A DNA stretch of 64,000 bases from Chamaelirium japonicum (taxonomy: Eukaryota; Streptophyta; Magnoliopsida; Liliales; Melanthiaceae), in assembly GCA_947650365.1 (NCBI GenBank), contig OX393549.1, positions 94,438,048 through 94,502,047 of the forward strand, in the 5' to 3' direction. Of the stretch, positions 46,101 to 58,100 are shown in pieces. The notes under the pieces were generated by a model. It made no database searches. It was not told where the DNA came from and saw only the letters and a program-made list of their open reading frames with translations. Each line of letters begins with the position of its first letter. The first letter of the stretch is position 1. The position numbers and the translations under genes were made by a program.

Positions 46101-49100
46101 ACTCCAATTAAAGATGGGCATTGAGAATGTGCGTCGATAGTAGAGCAATCATTAAGATCACCGGCAAGTACATGTTTTCTATACTTAAGCTTGATTACAT
46201 GTTTGACGTTTTAAATGATGCCTACCTATTCCCTTAGAGTGATCTCAGAAGTGGTTCATTAGATTGAATGTCCTGTGTTTGAGCGGAATACTATTTTCAG
46301 TGGTCTAGAGTCTCTAGAGAGTCATTATAAATGGTTGGTCATGTCATTTGGTTTTCTCTAATCCATCCAACACTTCCATGCAATTGATTTAGCAAGCGCT
46401 GCGAGCTTTCATCGGCAAATTCGTACTTCTATACTTTGATGGCATTCTCGTAAATAACACTACCCTTGACGATCACATTTAACTATTTAAAGCAAGTGCT
46501 GGAGACTTGTTGTAAGAACATTTTTTTTTCAACCTCAAGAAGTGCACTGTGCACATTTATGAATGGATCATTGGGTACATTGTGTGTGTCGATGGCATCA
46601 AGTTGATACCATAAAGTTCACAGTTATTATGAGCTAGACCGTGCCAAAGACGATTTGTGTGTGCGATGTTTTCATGAACTTGGTTCATCTAGAGCCATTT
46701 ATTTGCAATTGTGGCTCTATGGTTGTATTATTCATTGGTTGCTTGAAGTGCTGCACATTATTTGAGCCCCTAAAGCTGAAAAGAGTTCCAACCTAATTAA
46801 GGCCAAAATGATAAGGCAAATGTTCAAAAACTACTTCACTTCAACCAGGTCTTTAAGATGGTTAGTGAAGCCTCCCATGCGGGGATAGGTACCTCTTAAG
46901 AGGGATGCCTATTGCATATTTTTTGCTGGAGTATTCATTGAACCACCATGATAACTATACATTGATTGAATGATCATAAACTTTTAAATAAAAAATGATA
47001 AATATTTATAAAAAGTTTAAAAAATTAAAATGATTAGTTGTCAAAAAATAAAGAACTATAAATTTTTGTTTTACGATTAAATTTTTTTTGAACCCATTAA
47101 CTACATACTCCTTTGTTTTATGTACTAATCACAAATAAACATGATTCATAGTCAACTTCAGTAGTGCATTATACTGAATACTACAAAATCATACAACATA
47201 GTTATTGATATACATGTTTTTTAGTTCCAGATTTGTTTAGGTCAAAACATTATGTTTTGACAGTCGTTCAAAACCAGTTTTATTTTGGCCTAATATATTT
47301 AAGTTTTTTTCTCAAATTTTTTTTTTTAAAGTTTTGGGGCTAGTTCATTTCAGCATGCCTAAAATCCCAATGATTTTGACCGCAACAAAATGCTTCTGCC
47401 TAAATTGCATACTATGCATGGAATTAAATGATACTATCATGGAAATAAGGCCACATCAAGGAGCATTGCTGTAATCAAATGAAGCTCCTCAGATCAAGCG
47501 AGCCTTGTTACCAAAATCTAAGACCTTTTGGATAGGACAGAGGTAATCGTTTGTTATCATGAGCGATCAATCTAGGTTGTTCATAAGGTGTCCAAATTAG
47601 GATTATACTCCTTTAATTTAGTAGTCTAAAGAGGATGATCTATGCTTTACTATTTTTGTCGGTAAATTTAACATGTACATGTCAAGGTGAGCTATGTCCC
47701 ATATCTAAGAAAGCCTCGTAACATCAAGTGCTTTATACTCATGTAGCTTCATGGGCGATAGAGGTGCTATTATGGCTATTAATGCTTGGAAATTCAAAAA
47801 GTTGGTTGAAATTTAGTGAGGTGAATCCACCGGTTACTTCACTAGTATGAGCTATGCAGACGTAACACCTCACTGCTTTGTAGTTGGTGTTTAAAAGTAA
47901 GTGGTCTATGTTGGTGTCTTGAAGGTGAATGTTTCTACAGGACAATGTAACCCACATGTGGTGATCTATGGCCAGATTTGGCACCACGTGCTATCGCATA
48001 TGCGCATATGCGGCCGAAGACCACCAAATTGCATATGCGACCATTGCACAAGCAGGCCCTGGATTGTGCAGCCGCACAATGTGTTGTGCGGCAACACAAC
48101 TCCAACAACTATTTTTAGCTGTAGGAGTGTGTCCCATCACACAATGAGTTGTGTGGCCATACAATCCCAACAAGGCAACAACTACACAATGACATATGGG
48201 TGCGCATATATGCTTATGCTGTTATGCGATCACATATACGATTGGGTACCCAGGATACACAGATCCCACTCTCACACTTGCAACATTGGGGACCACAATT
48301 AACTAGAACATAAATGTTCTTGAGAATATCATATATGATCTAGGGTTTTACACGAGTGATGTCTAAACAGTGTCGGATATACCATCATCATCCTTGAAGA
48401 AGAGTAGAAAATGAATGATTTGGGTATATTCATGAAGCACAAGTTGGAGGCATGGTTTCCAGATTTGTCTGAAGCTGAATTGAAACTTCTAAAGCGGTTC
48501 AGATTGAGCCATAGCTGAACCGAACCACATCTTGTAATTGATTCCTGATCTAGATAGTACATAAAACTAACAATCACTTATTTTGACTAGTCACTATCAA
48601 CGACTCAACAACATCACGACACCAACACAAACATTATGGTGCATGTTTAAGCTATTGTCCACCATGTGTGTCATACATCATCATTATGAGAAGCTACTAG
48701 GTTCAGACTATGATAATAGCTGATGGTTTGATCCACCATGTAGTAGCATCACATTATTCATGACCTTATAGTTGCTACCGATGGTTGTTAACCCCACTAC
48801 GGAGATATATTGCTATAAATAGGTAGTCGGTTGTCATGATTCACCATTGTGTCAGTTTAACATTTTGTGAAGTGTAGAAAAAGTATATTCCTCCCTCTTG
48901 CAGCAAAAGTTTGCAACTCTTCTAAATTTTGGGTTTCTTTTGTGCTTTCAATTTTTCAATAAAATTTCTCTTAATATTTCCATAATTTTCGCTGAAATGA
49001 CCGAACCTGAACCCGAACTAGAAACAACCGAAATGCTTGCTCTTGGTCCTAGACAGAACCTGAACTAGAACAAAGTCTCAAACATTGGTTGGAGCCCATC

Positions 49101-52100
49101 ACAAAATTAAGCAATGGAGATGGTCATTGTGAACCAAATAGAAAAGTTTGTCTGCGTGGTTGAACCATCCTAGATATTTGAGTCCAAAGAATTTGATGGT
49201 CAATGAAAAGGAATGATAGGTAAAAGAGCAAAAAAGGAAACCTCTAACATCCACACATGCATAAGAGAGATGATTTTGATGCATTCGGTTCGTAGCAGAT
49301 GACTTTTTATTGTTTGCATATTCGGATGCAACTAAATATCCGTATGCTAGAAATGCAGACTTGCATCAATCTTGGTTTTCATTTGTGTCAATATTTGTGA
49401 ATGAATTGGTTTTGCATCAATCTTGGTTTTAATTTGTGTCAATATTTGTGAATGAATTGGTTTTGCATCAATCTTGGTTTTGTTAAGGGAACTTAGGTGC
49501 AAATTGTTAATAAGATAAATGATTTAAATCATGATCTATTAGACTTTTTTCTTAATTGGAGTTCGATTGCTTGCAGACTGAAAGTTATGTTTGAGCTCTC
49601 TATTATTGCCCTTTCCCTATAACAAGGTCAGAATGTCTTAGGATTTCAACCTATGATAAAGAGCCTTCGTGCTGGACCAAATCTGTGACGTTTTGTATGG
49701 ATCTAAGGGATCCGGTCTGGGCTCACATGGATTGATATGTCCTCTAAAAGTTCATATTGTCCAAGTTACAACAAATATGAATCTGGAATAATTTGATGCC
49801 AATCAGCTTCAGTGACCTTTTAATTCTAGTCCATAATTATGGTGTTTGTTGGGAGTCTTGGGACCCAAGTCCTGGAGTTATGAAATTTATATATTTCTTT
49901 ACATCTGAGGTTCAATTGTGAGGGCATACATTATAGTCATAATTAACCTATTGGAGCCATCGAGCCATCTTTTTCCATTAAAGGTACCATCATTTGCTTA
50001 CCATATATTTGGCTGGGTTAGATATGCAAATCGATAGTTCCCGTCTAGTTTTATCTGATGTGCACTTGTATTGAGTGGCTTTCACCGCATAATTGTCTTA
50101 TTTGGTTCTATCCATTGGCCAGCTATTGCACATCTAACCTGGTAGTACAAACTAATCTTTAATACCATATGGTTGTTTTTTTAAGAAGGTTTTAGGGTTA
50201 GGGGGTGCCGTGATGCGTATGCAAGTCCGTCGTGTATGGATGGCGAGGAGGAGAAGGGGAGAGTGATAGGCTACCGACCTCATAGCGGTGGAAATCCTAG
50301 ACCTCGCACCTAGGGGGTGATTAGGGGGTGAAGGCCTCACAAGTTCCAACGGGAGGTTGGGGGGGGGGGATTGAAGGTATCACCTCCGCTGAACTTGAGA
50401 GAACCCTTTCTCTAAGTTTTATTCATTCATCAAACTACCCTCAAATGATGCTATTACAATGCTTATATAAGGGATCCATCTAAACCCAAAAGGACTCGAA
50501 AGGGGTGCTTAGACTAAGCACAGCTAAAAGACTAATAAATGCCCAACATAAAGACAAATAAAAGTCCACATAAATACCCAACCAACTAAATGGAGCCAAC
50601 TACATAAAAGCCAAAAATAAACGATCATGTATGACCTAAGTTTTGAAATTTGTAAGAAGAATCCACTAAGATAGTCATGCGTACTTGCGTGGGCCTAGAT
50701 CTGCATCATTCACTTTCGCTGCGTGGAACTCACCTACGTGTTCAGTGTGAGTTAGCGAACCATCTAGGTCTTTAGGATCAGAATGGGTACGAGTACCTCT
50801 ATCATACTAGGGGTGCGACTCGGGTAGGGTTAGTTTGGGTTTGAGTCTATTTGGTCGGGTTGGTTCGGGGTTGAGCCAACCCGGAACTGAATCGAACTAG
50901 TTCAGTTTTACCATATTGAAACCGAACCAACCTGAATTGGGCATAGATCTCCAGGCGGGGCACGACCCGATGAATAGTGGCAAAAAAGGACCAAACACCA
51001 AAATAAGAAGATATTACTATAAATAGAAAAAGTGCCCGAAAAAGGGTCTTCCCAAAAGATTTTAAGCTTGAAATTCACAGTTAATCCATTAGGCATTAAT
51101 CCCTAGTAGTGCTCGTTATGCCATTTATGAAAATAGGTCATAATAGCAAATACGCTAACCGAGCGCAAAGTTACTCTCGTTCAAACTTCGAATTAGTTTG
51201 GTTTTGCCATACTAAGGTCGGGTCGGTTCTTGGGTCTTTTATTGGTCTAATAAAATAATGCTTATTTGCTATTTACTAGAAAGCCAGAGGCCCACATTAG
51301 GCTTTAAGCTTTAGCCACACATTTGGTTCTCTTGGCAGTTGGTTCATCTTTAGCAGACAACAAACGATTACTTGTGTACTAGTGCGATGTAGACCCCAAG
51401 TCGAAACCTGTGACATATATATGTGGACCAGTGTTTTCACAGGCGGGGGCGTAAGGCGGGGCGTTTTGCCTATTGTGGGGCGGGGCGTAAGCCCCAGGGC
51501 GTGGGGCGTAAGCCCCACGAATTTTTGATTTTTTAATTTTTTTTTAATAATATTAGTATACAAAATATACCATGGAGATATTAGGCCTATATACATGGTT
51601 GATAAATCACAAACACACAATAAAGATAAGACAAGCCAATAATTCTAACCAAAATCCATGATATTCATACTCGATTTAGAAATATTCTTTGCACATGATA
51701 TAAAGTAAAACGAAATGCTTAAGTTCCAAAAAGCCATATCATCCAATACTAAAACATCACATATGAGTCATATGACAAATCAAATGGTGGCACAAAGTCA
51801 CGATCACATGAATTCATCATCATCCTCATCAAGAATAACTTCATCATCATCTTCCATTGGGTATATGTCGGAGAAGGTTCCACCATGAACTTCCACCATG
51901 TCATCAATGCCTTCCACAATAGGAGTCAATCTAACCGCCTTGCCTCTTCCTCCATCTTTACCTAACATTAATGGAAGTTGAGAATCTTTTAGGATTATAA
52001 GGTAAATTAAGCAAAGAGTTAAAATTCGAAAGCAATCATACAACTTCTATTTTTTTTTCCTTACTTGTGCCTTCACTACTATCACTAGTATTTCGCTTCC

Positions 52101-55100
52101 TTGAAATAGAAGAGGATGATTGAACATTCATTGTAGTCTCCATATGTGCTTGAATCTCTGCTTGTCTTTCACACACGGTCACCGGCACGGACCTAATGGC
52201 ATCAACATTGAAAAGGTCATCCTCGTCAAGCTAAGATTGATCCATTGGGAGGGCAGGATCTTCCTTCTCCGTAATCCATTCATCATCGGATTCAACTTCC
52301 TCAACTAATATTGGATCAATATTTTGTCTCCTTTTGATACTTCTTTCCCTTAGTCTAGTGTTGTACTTCACATAAACTAGGGCATGCAACCTTTTGTGCT
52401 CAAGCCTATTTCTCTTTTTTGTATGAATCTAGCATCATCACGAAAAAATAAATTTGTATATTTATGTATTCAGATAATGATATTTAGGTAACAAGATCCA
52501 TTAAAGAAACATACCGACTCGAAAGTGCTCCAGTTCCTTTCACATCCTGAAGAACTACAAGTGAGAGAAAGGACTCGAATAGCAAACTTTGTCAACTCGG
52601 GCGTCCTACTTCCAAAACGCTTCCACCAATCGGCTACAACAAAAAATTGAATAATTGTGTATAAAAGTGATTCATTGCATAATTCAAATATTCAATTGAA
52701 TATATAAATGGTAATAGTTTAATACCAGGAGACCGCAACTTCCTTGAATCTATAGCAACTCGACTTCCGAAATCCCCTTTTGCATTATCATACAAGTCAA
52801 CTGAATATTGGCATTGAGGCGATCTTCATAGCTAAGCATCCTATCCATGCACTCATACAACCCTTGCCTCACTTCATCAACATTAGAGAAGCTATCTTTG
52901 TAACGTAGTTGAGGGTTTAGATAATATCCAGCAGCATGCAAGGGTTTATGAAGTTGTGGAGTCCATCTAGCATCTATCTTCCTCCAAATTGCCCCATACT
53001 TTTTAACATTCCCACCACAATTAAAAGCAATCTTCTCCTTTGCCGAATCCATCAATTCATAAATGTATCCCATAGCCGGTCTCTCCTCCGAATCAACCTC
53101 TCTCAAAACACTTACAAGAGGGATTGTGCTCTTGATGCAAAATGCAACATGAGACCAAAAGTTAGGATCAAACATTACTGTGGCACGAGCTTTAATGCCT
53201 TCAACTTTTTTTGCCCAAGAACTCAAAGCCCATTTTTTTGAAGAGAACATAGCTTGAAGGGGTTGCTTCTGCTTGTAGATGCTTTGAAGAGTTAGATAAG
53301 CTGTAGCAAAACGAGTTATTGCAGGCCGAAGAAGCTCGTGGTTCTTTGTGAAAGTTCTCATCAAGTTAAGAACCCATGTATGCCCATAGATAAACTTCAC
53401 CACTTGCCTTGCCGCCAAAAGCGTGTCTTGATGAACCTTCAACTTTCCAATGTCTTCTAGCATTAGATCAATGCAATGAGCCGCGCATGGTGTCCAATAC
53501 AACCTCTCCCTCTTCTCCATAATCCTCTTCCCCGCATTCACGTAGTTACTTGCACTATCCGTGATAGTCTGAACAACATTATTTTCACCAATTTCTTCAA
53601 CCACATCATCAAGATACTTGAACATTAGTTCACCATTTTTTATTGTATCCGATGCATCAATTGACCTTAGAAACTAAGTACCGGCAGGGCTATTCACAAG
53701 AAAGTTGATAAGGCATCTGCTTTTCCCATCTGTCCAACCATCAGACATGATTGAGCACTGTATGAGCAAATATTTGAATTTTTCACTCAAGTACAAATTT
53801 CAAAGACTCGCTTCGAGGGAGCGGAGTACAAAATGTATATCAGGAGATTGCGGGGAAATCCGTCTAAGATTCTTTGATACTCGATTTCGAAGTACAAAGA
53901 TTACAACAAGTGAGAAAATGAAAAGAGAAGAGCGTTGCGGTGCTTGATCCTTCCGGGCTTTGCGCGTGATCGGCTAGGGGCTTTACTTTACTCTTCTTCT
54001 CCTAGAATCTTCACTTGTTCTTCGCTTGTTCTTCGGCTTGCTTTTGACTTGAATCTTCAATTTTCCATCTTCGATCTTCGGTCTTCGATTTTCTTTGGTT
54101 TGCTTCGATCTTCGATCCTTCTTCTCCGGGATTTCTTGGAGCTTTGAAGTATCTTCAGTCGGGAGCTTTGTAGGTTCTTCTTGCTATGGCCAAAGATCCT
54201 TTCTTCTCTTCTTGTCCCTCCTTTTATAAGGGTCGAAGTAGTTATTGTAGAGAATAACTACTTCGGGTGGTTGAAGCAACCTCCTGGTGGTTTCTATAAC
54301 TTCCCTTGGATGGTTAGAGAAACTTCCAGGTGGTTTACATAACTTCCTTGATGGTTAGGATCATATTCGAGTGGTTTTGTAACTTCCACTGGTAGCTTAA
54401 TCCTTTTGAGCTTGAGTGAACCGGTCTGATTAAAACGACTTGTGGTTCGGGTCTTAAATCCGAATCGACTTACTGCGACTTAGATTTTAACCAAGTTAAC
54501 TCTTGATCCGGTCCTTTCTGACTTGGTAGGTTCAATGAGTTTGTCGAAATCTAGCGTAAGCTTACTTGCAGGAGCTTAAGCTTGATTATTCTTCGGCCTT
54601 GTGTATTGGCTTGTCGAAGGATGCTCATCTCTAAGTATCATTCTATTGACTTAGATATAGCCTTTGGACGATAGGGATATAGTACTTTCCTTACTCTCAG
54701 ACTTGGTCAAATTTCAGAGCGTAAGGAAGCAAAATTTCCCTGGTCATCAGGGAAATAAAGTCTTCCAGACTTAGCCAAATTTCTGAGTGTAGGCAAAAAT
54801 TTCCCTGGTCATCAGGGAAAGTGTAAGGAAACAAAAATTTCCCTGGTCATCAGGGAAATAAAGTCTTCCAGACTTAGCCAAATTTTTGAGTGTAAAACAA
54901 AATTTCCCTGGTCATCAGGGAAATAAAGTCTTCCAGACTTAGCCAAATTTCTGAGTGCAGAGAAAAATTTCCCTGGTCATCAGGGAAATAAAGTATAGCG
55001 AAGCAAAATTTCCCTGGTCATCAGGGAAATAAGTCTTCCAGACTTAGCCAAATTTCAGAATGTAAGGAAGCAAAATTTCCCTGGTCATCAGGGAAATAAA

Positions 55101-58100
55101 GTCTTCCAGACTTAGCCAAATTTCTGAGTGTAGGCAAAAATTTCCCTGGTCATCAGGGAAATAAAGTGTAAGGAAACAAAAATTTCCCTGGTCATCAGGG
55201 AAATAAAGTCTTCCAGACTTAGCCAAATTTTTTAGTGTAAAACAAAATTTCCCTGGTCATCAGGGAAATAAAGTCTTCCAGACTTAGCCAAATTTCTGAG
55301 TGCAGAGAAAAATTTCCCTGGTCATCAGGGAAATAAAGTATGGCGAAGCAAAATTTTCCTGGTCATCAGGGAAATAAAGTCTTCCAGACTTAGCCAAATT
55401 TCAGAATGTAAGGAAGCAAAATTTCCCTGGTCATCAGGGAAATAAAGTCTTCCAGACTTAGCCAAATTTCTGAGTGTAGGCAAAAATTTTCCTGGTCATC
55501 AGGGAAATAAAGTGTAAGGAAACAAAAATTTCCCTGGTCATCAGGGAAATAAAGTCTTCCAGACTTAGCCAAATTTTTGAGTGTAAAACAAAATTTCCCT
55601 GGTCATCAGGGAAATAAAGTCTTCCAGACTTAGCCAAATTTCTGAGTGCAGAGAAAAATTTCCCTGGTCATCAGGGAAATAAAGTATGGCGAAGCAAAAT
55701 TTCCCTGGTCATCAGGGAAATAAAGTCTTCCAGACTTAGCCAAATTTCAGAATGTAAGGAAGCAAAATTTCCCTGGTCATCAGGGAAATAAAGTCTTCCA
55801 GACTTAGCCAAATTTCTGATTCTCTAGCTTTAGGCAATATTTCAATGTCTACAAGCACCCATATTCTTTCCAAGCTCGTTTATGTTCTTCCATTAGGACA
55901 TTGATGTCGGCAACTTCTTCTTTGAGGATCCATGTCCTCAACTCATGCATAGATGGGGGTTTGAAGCCAGGCCCATAAGTAGCAATGCCCTCAACCATGG
56001 GCAACCAATAAGGATCATTCACCGTAGTGAATGGAAGCCCTTTTGAAAAAATAAAGCGACCAATTTTCCGGCAAACCTCTCTTCTTTCATCTTGCTTCCA
56101 CTTGGTGTTCAATGTACTTTGTCGGGCTTCAGAAGTAGTGAATTTATCCAATGGTCCCCTCGGTCTAGGAGCAATATGACTTCCACTAGTTATGCTTCCA
56201 CTCCCACTAGTTATGCTTATGCCTCCACTCCCACTTTCCAACACATTTGAATTCTGAGTAGAAAAACCGTCACATCTCCATGCAGGACCCATTCGAATCT
56301 CCTCAAGTAACTCGTTTTGCTTGGACTTTTTTTCGAGGAAAGTGGACAAAGCATCTTTGCATTCTTTTCTTACTTCATCGGGAACTTTGGGGCATGCTTT
56401 AATCCCATGTTTGGTGCCGGCTAGATGATGTTTGAAACGGTTCACTGTACCACTACATTGTTGGTCACAAAAAATACATCGAAAATACTTTTCTCCATCA
56501 ATACTCTTTGCATACTTCCATGAAAAATCTTTCTTCGTCACTGCATCCGGCATATCTATCAAAGAATCAAGTATAAATTATCAGTTAGATATTAATATTA
56601 GCAAGTAGCAACAATAAGAAGAGGAAGAAAATGAAAAAAAAATTACATCTAAAAAGATTAGTGAACATTAATCATTATGAATGTTCATATTATTATAATA
56701 ACTTTGACATATTTGTAATTTTTTTCATATATCATACCAAATTTATTTTTCATTGCCATATAGTTATTTTTCAATTTTCATTAATAACATGTTATTATCT
56801 TGTATTCTTGTGTACACAGTGTCACAGAGGAGGGGAAAGAAAAGCATAGCAGAGGAGGCCCAGGAGGGGGAATTGAGGAGGAGGGGAAGAAGAGGAAGAA
56901 CAAAGGAGAATGAAAAAAAAAATCTTGGTGTCTGTGTCTCTGCGTGACAGCGTGAGAAGGGGAAATGGAGGAGGAGGAGGAGGGGGGGCGGGGGAAGAAG
57001 AGGAAGAATAGAGGAGAAAGAAAAAAAAAAAAAACCTTGCTGACAGCCTGACAATGCGGGATGAGGAAGAAAAAAAAAAAACCCTGCTGACAGCCTGACA
57101 GTGCCGGATGAGGAAGGGAAATGGAGGAGGAGAGGAAGAACAAAGGAAAAAAAAAAATCTTGCTGCAGAACAGAGGAGACAAAAAAAAAAAAAAAAAAGC
57201 TGGCAAGCTGCGCGAGGAGGAGGAGAAAGAGGAGGAGGAGGAGGCGTTGATCGCAGTCGGACTCGATTCGGGAGGAGGAAAAAAAAAAAAAAAAAAACTG
57301 GCTACCGCGAGGAGGAGGAGGAGGAGAAAGAGGAGGAGGAGGAGGAGGAGGAGAAAGAGGAGGAGGAGGAGATCGCAGTCGAACTCAGGTCGGGAGGAGG
57401 GAACAAAAAAAAAAAAAAAACTCGCTACCTGTGCGAGGAGGAGGAGGAGGAGGAGAAAGAGGAGGAGGAGGAGGAGGAGGAGGAGGAGGAGGAGGAGGAG
57501 GAGAAGGAGGAGGGGGAACTTACCTGGAGGAGGAGGATCCGGCGTTGATCGCAGCTGCAGCCCCGTAGGAGGTGATCGCAGGCAGGCGGGCTCGGGACGA
57601 TGTGTTGATCGCAGTCGGGCTGGAGGTTTTAGGGATTTTTTTTTTTAAATCCAAGGGGGCGTACGCTCCTGTTAAATGGGCGCTGGATACGCGCCCCCAG
57701 CCCTGGGGCGTACGCCCGGCTCACCGGGGCGTGCACCTCCGTGGACTCCCGCCCAAAAGAGCTGCGCCCGGGGCTTTTTCAGCTCGCCTCGCCCTGGGGC
57801 GCGCCCCAGGGCGCGCTCGGGGCGCGTTTTTAAAACCACTGATGTGGACTAATATATATAAGTTCGGTTCTTGGGTTGGGTCGGGCTTATCCGATCCCCA
57901 ACCTGGAACCCCTGATCCCCAACCCAGAACCGACCCATATTCAGCCGAGTTCACAAAAATTAGAACCGATCCAACCCATTTGGTCAAAATACCCAAACTA
58001 ATCCTATCCATTTAGGTCAGGTTGGGTCGGTTCTCGGTTTTACCCGACCAAAATTGCACCCCTACATCATACTGCTTCGGTCGGAGGAGCTAGTGGTGAA

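Larger units (their letters stand above)
51804..56553 (-). pseudogene. hAT transposase (BED finger, DUF659, dimerisation domain), disrupted
   Basis: A cut-and-paste transposase of the plant hAT superfamily. From the ATG at 56553: BED finger (C26-x2-C29, H43, H49), linker, then KEYG followed by the solo LTR. The frame resumes at 53754 with CSIMSDGWTDGKSRCLINFL (DUF659), DSASNYVNAGKRIMEKRERL, TPCAAHCIDLMLEDIGK and on to 52750. Next are AIDSRKLRSP, an intron, WWKRFGSRTPELTKFAIRVL, CSSSGCERNWSTFES (dimerisation) and HTKKRNRLEHKRLHALVYV. An acidic C-terminus ends at 51804. Defects: the LTR insertion, a TAG after SPAGT (about 53674), a frameshift before AIDSRK (about 52795) and a TAG after PMDQS. 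Non-functional. Confidence 0.93.
51429..57841 (-). mobile_element. hAT transposon, 6.4 kb, perfect 8-bp target duplication
   Basis: Flanked by ATGTGGAC at 51421-51428 and 57842-57849. Termini are CAGTGTTTTCACAGGCG and inverted CAGTGGTTTTAAAAACGCG. GC-rich subterminal arrays of GGGGCGTA-type boxes lie inside both ends, as in other hAT elements. It encodes a BED/DUF659/hAT-dimerisation transposase on the minus strand, now broken. It carries a nested solo LTR. Confidence 0.93.
50808..58064. mobile_element. Outer TIR element (TAGGGGTGC ends) with 8-bp target duplication
   Basis: The ends are TAGGGGTGC and inverted TAGGGGTGC. The flanks are TATCATAC (50800-50807) and CATCATAC (58065-58072), 7 of 8 identical, which suits a hAT-type insertion. 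Without the nested hAT the element is about 840 bp of GGTTCGGG/CCGAACC-rich sequence with no coding capacity, so it is non-autonomous. Confidence 0.78.

Noticed and set aside
52750..53625. Functional stand-alone hAT protein of 291 residues
   Set aside because: It is the middle of a longer transposase, bounded by a nonsense codon upstream and a frameshift downstream.
55044..55572. Repeated 60-codon frames (SGRLYFPDDQGNFCF-like)
   Set aside because: Encoded by the 346-bp hairpin satellite; identical frames recur with its period.
54715..55825. CRISPR-like array of spaced palindromic repeats
   Set aside because: Plant nuclear DNA; the spacers repeat in the same order every 346 bp and the array lies in an LTR.
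57108..57648. Glutamate/lysine-rich frames
   Set aside because: Purine-tract artefacts on the strand opposite the hAT transposase leader.
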